NCBI GenBank assembly: GCA_019751915.1
Contig: JAIEMS010000022.1
Coordinates: forward strand, 62,001-126,000
Reading direction: 5' to 3'
Length of the DNA: 64,000 bases
Source of the DNA: Burkholderiaceae bacterium
GTDB taxonomy: Bacteria > Pseudomonadota > Gammaproteobacteria > Burkholderiales > Burkholderiaceae_C
Every line of letters starts with the position of its first letter. Within the stretch, counting starts at the first letter, position 1. Below, one piece after another: positions 16,494 through 24,514 of this stretch. Under the pieces are notes generated by a model. That model had not been told where the DNA came from and searched no databases. It worked only from the letters and a program-made list of their open reading frames with translations. The position numbers were made by a program, and so were the translations under genes.

Positions 16494-17384
16494 CTATTGT
16501 TGCACCACAGATTGCCAAGGTTGGGTGGTGCGTGCTTTGTGCCCTGTCATATCTGGAGGTGTTATGTCTGGTGAGAAATAAACCAGCTCAGTACCCCGCC
16601 TCGCATTTCCGTAAGCACTATAACGAAGATTCATCTCAAGCTCTGTTTTACTCCCATAGCACTCCCGCACCAGCGGGTGGTCGTCATAAGAAACCAGCCA
16701 CGGTCGATGTAAATTAGTTCTCACCCACTTTGCGAGGCTCCTATGGTCTTCCTCCTTGAAGTGATTGAGATAGAGGCCCGGCCCTTTCTCCACATACGGT
16801 GGATCTAAATATACAAGACTTTTCGGCGGGAGTAGCGGCTGCACTCCTTCGAGAAATGCACGGACATCTTGGTTATAGACGTGAATGCGTGCCTTAAACG
16901 CCCCTATGGCTTGGAGCCTTCGAATAAGTTCTGCGATGTTGTACCTTGCATCCAGCTTCCAATTCCCAGTCTGCCCCTTACCACCGATGACACCAGCTTC
17001 CAGAATGCCAGAGCGATTAGTACGATTAAGGAAGAAGGTGGCAAAGCCTAAGTCAGCCAATTTTGCAATATCTCGGTTGCCGTAGATGGCCTTCTGTTCA
17101 TGCCACGTGTCCATAGTGCATGGTGTCTGCTCAATGCGAGCACACAACTCATCGGTGTGATGAACTGCCTGATGCCAGAACGCATAAACAGCTCGGTCGA
17201 GATCGTTGATGTGGATGGCACTGACCACGTACCCAAGGAGCAACTCAATAGCTACTGCGGCTCCCCCACAGAATGGCTCAACATAGTGGGCGTCATAGAG
17301 ATTGTTTTGTCGAATAAGTCGCTCAACATAGGGCCGCAATCGTGCCTTGCCTCCAGGGTATCTCAGCGGAGTTGCGTTTGCCAT
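16494..17384 (-). CDS. D12-class N6-adenine DNA methyltransferase
   Basis: A 296-residue Dam-type enzyme predicted to methylate adenine in duplex DNA. It opens with PLRYPGGKARLRPYV (the PxxYxGGK motif X of the D12 class), then YVEPFCGGAAVAIELLL (motif I, SAM binding), INDLDRAVYAFW, NRTNRSGILEAG and the catalytic DPPY in LVYLDPPYVEKGPG (motif IV). All key motifs are intact. Its ATG overlaps the stop codon of the upstream ParB-like gene by one base (TAATG), so translation is coupled. No cognate restriction nuclease with a recognisable motif is adjacent, so the ParB-like protein is its only obvious partner. Base composition is lower in GC than the flanking core genes. Confidence 0.9.
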   Translation of the reverse strand: MANATPLRYPGGKARLRPYVERLIRQNNLYDAHYVEPFCGGAAVAIELLLGYVVSAIHINDLDRAVYAFWHQAVHHTDELCARIEQTPCTMDTWHEQKAIYGNRDIAKLADLGFATFFLNRTNRSGILEAGVIGGKGQTGNWKLDARYNIAELIRRLQAIGAFKARIHVYNQDVRAFLEGVQPLLPPKSLVYLDPPYVEKGPGLYLNHFKEEDHRSLAKWVRTNLHRPWLVSYDDHPLVRECYGSKTELEMNLRYSAYGNARRGTELVYFSPDITPPDMTGHKARTTQPWQSVVQQ

Positions 17385-18835
17385 TATGGCTTTCCTTTTG
17401 GAGCAAGAGCTCTTGGTGCAGGCTGCGGCGTAGTTTCAGTATGATGGATACGTCTCCAAAGGAGATCCAAGCCTCCGAACAGATTTTTCCAAGCCACACG
17501 AACATGATCCGTTCCTGTAACAGTCACAGTACTGTGGGCCGTTTCGCACAGCTTCTCGTAAATGTCGGATGAGCTTTTGAACGCTTGCGCGAGAGCCTGA
17601 CGGTCTGATGTATCCGTGGAATGAGAGTTTCCGAGAAGATGGTTAGCTGCCGCCATAATGTTGGAGGTCTTATTGCCTCCCGGTTTCTGGCCCATAGCAT
17701 CGAGGTACAAGTACGCTGTCATCTCTTGGAACGACCTAAGAAGAAGCGCACATGCAAATGGAGCCTCAGTCACCTTGATTTTCCCCTTTAGTTCATCAAT
17801 CACCAATCGGCACTTCGGATTTGTGACGTTCAACAGAACTTTTTTGTCCACCAAGTATGACGATGGCCGTTGTTTGCGAACTGGTGCAGGTGTGAGCGCC
17901 GGTGCAGGTGTGAGCGCCGGTGCAGGTGAGGGAGATCCATGGTTTGGGTCGTTGGGTGTTGGAGAAGTACCGCCCCCCAAGAGGGCGGACGAACTACTGG
18001 GAGCAGGATAGGGTGGTGCGGGCAGATTGACAAAAGCTTCGACCTCATCGAAATACTGCGACATGTTCTTAGCTTCGGTAAATTCCTCTCGGGAATGCAC
18101 CCTGCCAGAAACCACGTCAGTGGCTACCTTTGATAGGGCCTTGTATGCACGCTCTTTTGATCCAACAACTGAAAAACTGCTGGCGAGGCTGTATCCAAAG
18201 CGATTCTGAAACGCCGCGACGTTCGCAACGCGTTCAAAGTTGGTTATCGCAAAGACTTCACGGTTGAGCGCATTTGACACATCTGGGGAAAGCGCATTGT
18301 CGCGTCTCAGCCGGTCAAGGCATTGCCATGTGCCTGTATTGTCGAACCGTGCTACTTGCAATGCAGACCAAGCGCTTCTGCCAGCGCCTGCATTCTCGCC
18401 AGTATGGCGGAGGCGGATGAATTCGTTGGCGGCCTCCCTGTTGTCGAACACCGCTACGTCCACCTTTGTTGGCCAAAAACCTGTATGCTTCTGTCGTAAG
18501 CGCTTCAATCGCTGCTGCATGGCGGACGAAAGGCCAATGTCGTCACGATCAACCAAATTTGCTTGAGATAGTAGACGAAGAGCCGTGAGTCGTCGATTTC
18601 CATCCAAGACAACGTAACGATCAGGTTCTGTCGTTGATGGAATCACGTAGAGTCGATCACCTGGATCCAGCATGCGCATATCACAGATGTTGGACGCAAG
18701 TGCGTAAATTTTTTCTGCATCTTTCTCTACTGTGAGTAACGCTTTCATCGCTGCTGTTTGATTCTCCACGGCGTGGATTCGTGGATTCTGTTGATCTAGA
18801 TCAAGTTGCGAAACCGGGTAGGTCGCTTTCCTCAT
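17384..18835 (-). CDS. ParB/Srx-fold N-terminal domain protein, partner of the methyltransferase
   Basis: A 483-residue protein. Residues about 8-80 match the ParB/sulfiredoxin fold: the LDLDQQNPRIH opening and VVLDGNRRLTALRLL, the nucleotide-binding-type DGNRR motif. The middle is helical and lacks an obvious helix-turn-helix, so this is probably not a chromosome partitioning ParB. A Pro/Ala-rich linker with a tandem repeat (PAPALT units) follows, and then a helical C-terminal domain (APFACALLLRSFQEMTAYLYLDAMG) resembling tails of ParB-like proteins in defence islands. The start at 18835 was chosen because AAGGGGG lies 7 bases upstream; an upstream start at 18856 is possible. The stop overlaps the methyltransferase start. 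A restriction or defence role is inferred from context. Confidence 0.75.
   Translation of the reverse strand: MRKATYPVSQLDLDQQNPRIHAVENQTAAMKALLTVEKDAEKIYALASNICDMRMLDPGDRLYVIPSTTEPDRYVVLDGNRRLTALRLLSQANLVDRDDIGLSSAMQQRLKRLRQKHTGFWPTKVDVAVFDNREAANEFIRLRHTGENAGAGRSAWSALQVARFDNTGTWQCLDRLRRDNALSPDVSNALNREVFAITNFERVANVAAFQNRFGYSLASSFSVVGSKERAYKALSKVATDVVSGRVHSREEFTEAKNMSQYFDEVEAFVNLPAPPYPAPSSSSALLGGGTSPTPNDPNHGSPSPAPALTPAPALTPAPVRKQRPSSYLVDKKVLLNVTNPKCRLVIDELKGKIKVTEAPFACALLLRSFQEMTAYLYLDAMGQKPGGNKTSNIMAAANHLLGNSHSTDTSDRQALAQAFKSSSDIYEKLCETAHSTVTVTGTDHVRVAWKNLFGGLDLLWRRIHHTETTPQPAPRALAPKGKP
17883..17930. repeat. 18-bp tandem repeat in the linker of the ParB-like gene
   Basis: GGTGCAGGTGTGAGCGCC occurs at 17883-17900 and 17901-17918, followed by a partial third copy. 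On the coding strand it encodes APALTP units in the proline-rich linker. Copy number could vary by slippage and change linker length without breaking frame. Confidence 0.85.
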
Positions 18836-18981
18836 TACACATCCCCCTTGCCACAATTATTTAGTGTCATTTTAGTTGTGGAATTTTTTGGGCGTCTCTC
18901 CAGAGTAGTCACTTCCACGACGGTTACGCGTCCTTACTTAGCTATCACATCCCGGATATTTGTACAAATTCATGCACCCAA

Positions 18982-19009
18982 AGAAAAAGCCACCCCGCAG
19001 GGTGGCTTT
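18982..19009 (-). terminator. Intrinsic terminator of aceA
   Basis: A perfect 10-bp stem AAAGCCACCC/GGGTGGCTTT (18986-18995 with 19000-19009) with a 4-base loop is followed on the minus strand by TTCTTTG. It lies about 48 bases after the aceA stop. Confidence 0.85.
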
Positions 19010-19056
19010 CTGTCATCTAAACCCCAGTGCCTTCACTAGCGCCGGAGTCCGTCAAA

Positions 19057-20376
19057 TCAATGGAACTGTTCTTCTTCGGTAGAACCAGTCAGTGCCTTGA
19101 CGGAGGACGAGCCGCCTTGGATGACCGTGGTCACGTCGTCGAAGTAACCAGTACCCACTTCTTGTTGGTGCGACACGAAGGTGTAACCTTGTTCGCGCGC
19201 AGCAAATTCTGGCTCTTGCACCATTTCGACGTAGTGCTTCATGCCTTCGCCGCCAGCGTAGGCCTTGGCAAACTGGAAGGTGTTGTACCAGTTGATGTGG
19301 ATACCGGCCAGCGTGATGAACTGGTACTTGTAACCCAGAGCCGACAGTTCTTCTTGGAAGGAAGCGATCTGGCTGTCGTTGAGGTTCTTCTTCCAGTTGA
19401 AGGAAGGCGAGCAGTTGTACGACAGCAGCTTGCCGGGGTTGGCAGCCAACACGGCTTGGGCAAATTCGCGGGCAAAGCCGATGTCTGGCACGCCAGTTTC
19501 GCACCACACCAAGTCGGCGTAAGGAGCGTAAGCCACGCCACGGCTGATGGATTGCTCCAGACCGTTCTTGACGCGGAAGAAGCCTTCTTGGGTGCGCTCA
19601 CCAGTCAGGAAGGGCTTGTCGTTTGCGTCGTAGTCGGAAGTGATCAGGTTCGCGGCTTCAGCGTCGGTACGGGCCAAGATCAAGGTGGGCACGCCCATCA
19701 CGTCAGCGGCAAAACGGGCCGAAATCAGCTTTTCGCAGGCTTCACGGGTAGGAACCAGCACCTTGCCACCCATGTGACCGCACTTCTTGGCGGCAGCCAG
19801 TTGGTCTTCAAAGTGAACACCAGCGGCACCGGCGGTGATCATGTTCTTCATCAGTTCGAAGGCGTTGAGCACGCCACCAAAACCGGCTTCAGCATCGGCC
19901 ACGATCGGCAGGAAGTAGTCGATGAAACCTTCGTCACCGGGGTTGATGCCACGGCCCCATTGGATTTCGTCAGCGCGCTTGAAGGTGTTGTTGATGCGGC
20001 GAACCATGGTAGGCACCGAATCGTAAGCGTACAGCGACTGGTCGGGGTACATGGTTTCGCTGGTGTTGCCGTCAGCGGCGACTTGCCAGCCCGACAGGTA
20101 CACGGCTTCGAGGCCGGCCTTGGCTTGCTGCATGGCTTGGCCTGCAGAGATGGCACCGAAAGCGTTGACGTAGCCTTTTTTGGCACCGCCGTTGACCTTG
20201 TCCCAGAGAACCTTGGCACCGCGTTGGGCCAAAGTGCATTCTGGTTGCAGGCTGCCACGCAGGCGCACGACGTCGGCGGCGCTGTAGCCGCGCTTGACAC
20301 CCTTCCAGCGTGGATTTTCAGCCCAGTCTTTTTCAAGGGCGGCAATTTGCTGTTCGCGAGTCAGTTGTTGGGACAT
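19057..20376 (-). CDS. aceA: Isocitrate lyase
   Basis: Splits isocitrate into glyoxylate and succinate, the first step of the glyoxylate shunt needed for growth on acetate and fatty acids. The protein has 439 residues, with [36 protein letters not shown], and the signature active-site loop [14 protein letters not shown] carrying the catalytic cysteine; the later [12 protein letters not shown] motif is also present. The ATG at 20376 has GGAG 7 bases upstream. A strong terminator follows the gene, and the upstream 300 bases are AT-rich and full of palindromes, so expression is probably tightly controlled. No malate synthase gene is adjacent. Confidence 0.97.
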   Translation of the reverse strand: MSQQLTREQQIAALEKDWAENPRWKGVKRGYSAADVVRLRGSLQPECTLAQRGAKVLWDKVNGGAKKGYVNAFGAISAGQAMQQAKAGLEAVYLSGWQVAADGNTSETMYPDQSLYAYDSVPTMVRRINNTFKRADEIQWGRGINPGDEGFIDYFLPIVADAEAGFGGVLNAFELMKNMITAGAAGVHFEDQLAAAKKCGHMGGKVLVPTREACEKLISARFAADVMGVPTLILARTDAEAANLITSDYDANDKPFLTGERTQEGFFRVKNGLEQSISRGVAYAPYADLVWCETGVPDIGFAREFAQAVLAANPGKLLSYNCSPSFNWKKNLNDSQIASFQEELSALGYKYQFITLAGIHINWYNTFQFAKAYAGGEGMKHYVEMVQEPEFAAREQGYTFVSHQQEVGTGYFDDVTTVIQGGSSSVKALTGSTEEEQFH

Positions 20377-20442
20377 GAATTCACTCCAGAGGTTGATTAA
20401 AAACTGTCGGGTGGCAAAGCGCCGCCCATGTATCCACTTTAA

Positions 20443-20605
20443 GTCTTCTATAAGACCAATGCAATCTCTTATGTCTTATATAAGACAAATAATTTATCGT
20501 TCTAAATCAATGCTTTAAGAATTGAATTTCTCAATACGAAACAAAGTTCAAGGATATGAAATTTCATACTGCCACAAAAATTCTCCCATATTTCGTAATA
20601 TGAAA
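20443..20605 (-). promoter_or_regulatory. aceA upstream region with two classes of palindromic operator-like sites
   Basis: Two classes of site stand out in the AT-rich 336 bases between aceA and the next gene. Class 1 is GTCTTCTATAAGAC (20443-20456) and the perfect palindrome GTCTTATATAAGAC (20473-20486), exactly 30 bp apart, about three helical turns. Class 2 is the perfect palindrome TATGAAATTTCATA (20555-20568) and TTTCGTAATATGAAA (20591-20605), with further ATACGAAA half-sites near 20533 and 20618. This suggests two separate regulators, or one activator and one repressor, acting on aceA. I cannot name the regulators. Confidence 0.65.
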
Positions 20606-20713
20606 AAATTATCGCATCATACGAAAAATAGCACAGGGTGACGATTTTAGATCACGCTTTCGGTACAGGCTGGTGGCGCTCGGAATGACCGCTCCACCAG
20701 CCCAGCGACGGAG

Positions 20714-20857
20714 TTATTTGTTTTTCAACTTGCCGCGCGGTGCAACCGTGGTAACGGGTGGCATGGGCCGGTCAGAACCCGCTGGCTCTTTCGGCAGCGA
20801 AGTATCCTTTTTGGGCTTTTTTGCCATTTTGTTGTTGTGCATCTGTCCCTTGGCCAT
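20714..20857 (-). CDS. Small conserved-looking basic protein
   Basis: A 47-residue protein starting MAKGQMHNNKMAKKPKKD and ending PRGKLKNK, rich in Lys and Pro. The open frame extends to 20992, but GGGAG lies about 7 bases before the ATG at 20857, and the MAKGQM opening matches small lysine-rich proteins of unknown function I have seen in other proteobacteria. The upstream extension overlaps the promoter area of the divergent DHH gene and is unlikely to be translated. No function can be assigned. Confidence 0.65.
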   Translation of the reverse strand: MAKGQMHNNKMAKKPKKDTSLPKEPAGSDRPMPPVTTVAPRGKLKNK

Positions 20858-20981
20858 GTGTTTTCTCCCTATTGGTCTCGGAATGGGACCTTGGTCGCCG
20901 ATGGTAAAGCAAACCACAAACGCACTATTGCCAGTACCACGCAGCGCACCCAAAGCACACAGCAGCGCGACAATTGCCCCC

Positions 20982-21911
20982 ATGAAAACCATTCTTCCCC
21001 TGCAACTGCTGGTAGCGCCAGCACTGAGCGACCCCCGACCTTTGATTCTCTACCACGGGCGCAATTGCTCTGACGGCTTTGGCGCAGCGCTGGCTGCGTG
21101 GCTGTTCTACGGCGACCGGGCAGAGTTTGTCGGGCTAGACCACGGCGACGTGCAAACATTGGCCGATTTACCCGCCACCGACGGTCGGGCGGTTTACATC
21201 CTCGATTTTTCGTTTGCTAGCGATATCCTCCAAGGCATTGAGGAGCGTGCTGCCAAGCTGGTCATGCTCGACCACCACAAGAGCGCGGCGGAAAAACTCA
21301 GCGGCTTTGCCTGCCGCTGCGGTGTGGTTCACTTTGACATGAACAAATCAGGCGCTCGCTTGGCGTGGGAATTCTTCCACCCCGAGCAGCCCGTGCCCGC
21401 CTTGATCGCCTACATCGAAGACCGCGACATCTGGAAGTGGCAGTTTGCGCAAAGTGCTGGCTTTTTGTCTGCGCTGGACATGGAGCCAAAAGAGTTTGCA
21501 CGTTGGCAAGAAATTACCGCATTCAGCGCCGAGCAGCTGGCGTTTTTTATGGCACGCGGCGAAGCCATGGATGCCAAGTACCGCAAGATGGCCACCGATT
21601 TGGCCGAAAACGCCCAACCGTTGGTCTTCAATGGGGTCGAGGGGTTAATGCTCAATGCGCCGGGCGTGTTCCACAGCTTGGTGGGTGATATTTTGTCGGC
21701 TAAAACCGGCACCTTTGCCCTGATGTGGAGCGCCAGTGCCAAAGGCGTTAAGGCGGGCTTGCGCTCACAGCGCAACTTTGATTGCATTGCTTTGGCAGAA
21801 AGCATGGGCGGCGGCGGCCATGCACAGGCCTGTGGGTTCAAGATGGGTGTTGATCGGCTACCCGAGTTGCTCAGTGGCGTTTTTTGTGCCCAGCCACCCA
21901 GCGCCAGCTAA
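20982..21911 (+). CDS. DHH-family phosphoesterase
   Basis: A 309-residue metal-dependent phosphoesterase of the DHH/DHHA1 family. It shows the N-terminal YHGRNCSDGFGAALAAW (DxD-type metal site), YILDFSF, the eponymous DHH in MLDHHKSAAEKL, and the C-terminal DHHA1 motif SMGGGGHAQACGFK. Relatives include oligoribonuclease NrnA-type and cyclic-dinucleotide phosphodiesterases, but the exact substrate is not predictable; short oligonucleotides are plausible. The reading frame extends to 20673, yet homologous sequence begins with PLILYHGRNCSDGF, so ATG 20982 is the sensible start although no strong ribosome site precedes it. It converges with truC and overlaps its stop by four bases. Confidence 0.85.
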   Translation: MKTILPLQLLVAPALSDPRPLILYHGRNCSDGFGAALAAWLFYGDRAEFVGLDHGDVQTLADLPATDGRAVYILDFSFASDILQGIEERAAKLVMLDHHKSAAEKLSGFACRCGVVHFDMNKSGARLAWEFFHPEQPVPALIAYIEDRDIWKWQFAQSAGFLSALDMEPKEFARWQEITAFSAEQLAFFMARGEAMDAKYRKMATDLAENAQPLVFNGVEGLMLNAPGVFHSLVGDILSAKTGTFALMWSASAKGVKAGLRSQRNFDCIALAESMGGGGHAQACGFKMGVDRLPELLSGVFCAQPPSAS

Positions 21912-22696
21912 AAAATCCTAGCACCGACACTGACACCCACCCCCTGCCACGGCAGGGTTTGTTGCAGGCGCAACCAATCGGCAGCGTCGGGCACGCTGAG
22001 GTGGAGCGCCGCCCCATCGCAGGCGATGTCGATCTGTTCGCCGGTCATCGGGTGGGGCAATGACAGTGCTTGTGCATGCAGCCACAGCCGTGTCTGGCCC
22101 AAGCGCTGTGCCCACCAACGGTTGAGCGGGCCTTTGCCGTGGGTTGCATCGCCCAAAATGGGGTGCGCTAGGTGCTTGAGGTGGCGGCGAATTTGGTGCC
22201 TGCGCCCCGTGGTTGGCACCGCCTCGACCAGCGAAGCACGGGTGCTGGCGTGGCGAGGATCAAAAGACTCTGCCAGTTCCAGCCGCGCCAGACAACGAAA
22301 CCGGGTGTGCGCCTCTTGCGCTGGGGCGTTTTCAGGAGCGTCGTCGGGCTTGAGGGCGTGGTGTACGTCAGCACTGTCTGGCAGCCAACCGCGTACCAGT
22401 GCAATGTAGCGCTTGTGTGTGCGGTGCTGTTCAAACGACTGCGCCAAGGCCCGGGCTGCGTCGCTGTGCAGCGCCATCACCAAAACGCCGCAGGTGCCTT
22501 TGTCGAGCCGGTGTACCGGATAAACGCGTTGGCCGATTTGGTCGCGCAGGGTTTGCATGACAAAACGGGTCTCACCTGCATCCAACCCCGTGCGATGAAC
22601 CAACCAACCCGCCGGTTTGTAAACGGCAACCAGATGCTCGTCGCGCCACAAGATGGTCAGCGGTAAGCCTGTGGACATAGCAGGGGCAACGATCAT
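21908..22696 (-). CDS. truC: tRNA pseudouridine(65) synthase TruC-like
   Basis: RluA-family pseudouridine synthase (262 residues) that isomerises a uridine in RNA, most like TruC, which modifies U65 of tRNAs. Seen are VAVYKPAGWLVHR, VMQTLRDQIGQRV and the catalytic-aspartate motif VHRLDKGTCGVLVM; most relatives have HRLDRPTSG, so this variant keeps the Asp. HKRYIALVRGWLP and the C-terminal TGRRHQIRRHLKHLAHPILGD follow. The ATG at 22696 overlaps the nuclease stop in an ATGA, so the two genes are coupled. A start at 22678 is possible. Confidence 0.87.
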   Translation of the reverse strand: MIVAPAMSTGLPLTILWRDEHLVAVYKPAGWLVHRTGLDAGETRFVMQTLRDQIGQRVYPVHRLDKGTCGVLVMALHSDAARALAQSFEQHRTHKRYIALVRGWLPDSADVHHALKPDDAPENAPAQEAHTRFRCLARLELAESFDPRHASTRASLVEAVPTTGRRHQIRRHLKHLAHPILGDATHGKGPLNRWWAQRLGQTRLWLHAQALSLPHPMTGEQIDIACDGAALHLSVPDAADWLRLQQTLPWQGVGVSVGARIF

Positions 22697-23133
22697 CTGC
22701 GCTGCTGGTAGCGGCGGCGGTAATCCCACGGGGCCAGTGGGCGCGGCTGCGACCACAAGCCTGTGCCGCTTTCGCGGGCTTGGCGCTGTAGCGCTGGCAG
22801 GTGTGGATGGTTTTTGGCGTATTGCGTGTAAACCCATGCCAGACCGGCACTGACTTGTGCCGTAGCCACATCGGTGCTGCCACAACGCACATTGGCCACT
22901 GTGCGGCCATAGGCATCGGTGGCCAACGGCTCGATGGTGGCCTGCTGACGGGCACACAAATGCACCAAGTTCGCCCGGGCCTGTGGGCCGTAGGCCTGTT
23001 TGCGCTCAGGCGCATCGATGGCAGCAATGCGCACTTTGATCGGGGCAGATGCCCCAGACGCATCGCAACGGGCAGTGAGGGTGTCGCCATCGCTGACAGC
23101 GACAACGAAACACAGCATGAGGGCAAGGGACAC
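22693..23133 (-). CDS. Staphylococcal-nuclease-like secreted nuclease
   Basis: A 146-residue thermonuclease-type protein with a short hydrophobic leader and then VSDGDTLTARC, KVRIAAIDAPERKQAYG, ATDAYGRTVANVRCGSTDV and GLAWVYTQYAKN. These contain the active-site Asp/Arg/Glu pattern of SNase domains (RIAAIDAPE and YGRTVA). Probably exported, degrading DNA or RNA in the periplasm or outside. The start is a GTG at 23133; no upstream ATG is in frame, and the leader is short, so the signal peptide call is tentative. It overlaps truC by 4 bases. Confidence 0.83.
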   Translation of the reverse strand: MSLALMLCFVVAVSDGDTLTARCDASGASAPIKVRIAAIDAPERKQAYGPQARANLVHLCARQQATIEPLATDAYGRTVANVRCGSTDVATAQVSAGLAWVYTQYAKNHPHLPALQRQARESGTGLWSQPRPLAPWDYRRRYQQRR

Positions 23134-23671
23134 AGGGCAGAGGTAAAAATGGCTGCGCGCTAGGCGCCGGAGCGGGGTGCGAACTATACCTGTTGTCTGT
23201 GACTGGCACAGTGTGCCTATTTTTTAGGCATTCTAATGAAACCCAGTCCTGGCGCGGCTTTGCGGGCTTATCCCCGGAGTTTTCCACAGGTCAGCCCACA
23301 GCCCTTGGGTACAAGTGGGGGCGGTGTGGCAGCAACGCCGAGCTCTGGCGGTCGTTGGGCCACGCCCCCTGCACAGGGCGGTGGGGAAGCATTCAGACGC
23401 TACTTTTCAAGCAAAAATGGCTGTAGCCATTATCCAGCAACACATTGTAGCTATAAAATAAATAGCAAAAAGCAAGGCCGAACGGCATCCGAAGCGCCGA
23501 TGAAAACAACCCCATCCACACCCTTTGGAATCGGCCAAGAGCCAGCACTGGCGCGGGGCAGAAGCCTTTACCGGCAAAGTTATCCACAAATATGGCCTCC
23601 TCTCCTTTCCGGCGATTGGGCGGCAGAGGCGGGCGACAATGGAGCCTTGTTGTTTGTCACGGAGATTCGTT
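23134..23671. other. Intergenic region with DnaA-box-like sites and a palindromic repeat
   Basis: This 538-base non-coding gap separates the divergent nuclease and SapC-family genes. It contains TTATCCCCG (23268-23276), TTTTCCACA (23280-23288) and a perfect DnaA-box consensus TTATCCACA (23580-23588). It also holds the palindrome ATGGCTGTAGCCAT (23417-23430) followed by TTGTAGCTATAAAA, which looks like another member of the dispersed repeat family. ORFs called here overlap each other and show no recognisable protein. Promoters for both flanking genes presumably lie here. Confidence 0.5.
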
Positions 23672-24511
23672 GTGCCCCATATTCAAGTCGTTTCACGCCA
23701 ACGCCACAGCCAACTGCGCTGGGCGGCCCCACACCATTACCTTTTTGCCGCCCAAGACACGGTGGCGCCACTGGTCATAGCCGAGTTGCCCAAGGCACAA
23801 GCCTCATTGCCCTTGGCGTTTGTAGCGACCGGAGAGGGCGACGCGGTGCAATATGTGCCCGTGGCTGTGCTGGGACTGGCACCGGGGAAAAATTTGTTCG
23901 TGGCCCCGGATGGCCGCTGGCTGGGGGCCTACATTCCAGCAGCCTACCGCGCCCGGCCTTTCTTGCTGGCAAACACCCCTGAGGGTTCGCAGGTGCTGTG
24001 CATCGACGAAGAAGCCGGTTTGCCCGGTGGCGATGCCGGCGCTCAGGGTCAGGCCTTCTTTACCGATGCGGGCGAACCTGCCCCAACCGTAGCCAACATG
24101 CTGGCCTTTTTGACCGAAGTGCAAACCAGCCGCACCGCCACCGCCAAAATGTGCGCAGTGTTGCAACAGCACGGCTTGCTGCAACCGTGGCCGATTACGG
24201 TGCAAACCGATACCGGAGCACAGCCGCTATCGGGATTGTTTCGCATTGACGAAGCGGCCTTCAATGCACTGCCCGCCGAGGCCTTGCTCGAAGTGCGCCA
24301 AGCCGGTGCGCTACCGCTGGTTTTTTGCCAATTGCTGTCGATGCAGCATCTGCCCCAACTGGGACAATTGGCCCAAGCGCACGCCCAAGCAGCCCAAGCC
24401 GCACAGGCACAGGCAGCGCAAGCGGCCCAGACATCGGTGCGCACCACAGCGGCGGGTGAGTTGGATTTGGAATTTCTGAACCAAGGCGGTACGCTGCGTT
24501 TTGGTGCTTAA
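23672..24511 (+). CDS. SapC-family protein
   Basis: A 279-residue protein with the SapC-like pattern: LFAAQDTVAPLVIAELPKA, then LPLAFVATGEGDAVQYVPVAVLGL, NLFVAPDGRWLGAYIPAAYRARPF and TVANMLAFLTEVQTSR. The family is named for sapC, which sits with the type I exporter genes sapDEF for S-layer protein secretion in Campylobacter fetus; its biochemical role is unknown. The C-terminus has an Ala/Gln-rich run and ends GELDLEFLNQGGTLRFGA. The start is a GTG at 23672 with GGAG 8 bases upstream; no suitable ATG is nearby. It is the first gene of a cluster that includes a full type I secretion apparatus. Confidence 0.78.
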   Translation: MPHIQVVSRQRHSQLRWAAPHHYLFAAQDTVAPLVIAELPKAQASLPLAFVATGEGDAVQYVPVAVLGLAPGKNLFVAPDGRWLGAYIPAAYRARPFLLANTPEGSQVLCIDEEAGLPGGDAGAQGQAFFTDAGEPAPTVANMLAFLTEVQTSRTATAKMCAVLQQHGLLQPWPITVQTDTGAQPLSGLFRIDEAAFNALPAEALLEVRQAGALPLVFCQLLSMQHLPQLGQLAQAHAQAAQAAQAQAAQAAQTSVRTTAAGELDLEFLNQGGTLRFGA

Positions 24512-24514
24512 GCT

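Noticed and set aside
17883-17930. CRISPR-like repeats
   Set aside because: Two and a half copies of an 18-bp unit with no spacers, encoding a protein linker.
19027-20400. Plus-strand frame opposite aceA
   Set aside because: Isocitrate lyase on the minus strand is complete with its KKCGH loop, ribosome site and terminator.
23268-23588. Chromosomal replication origin
   Set aside because: Too few boxes, no dnaA, dnaN or gidA nearby and no AT-rich unwinding element next to them.
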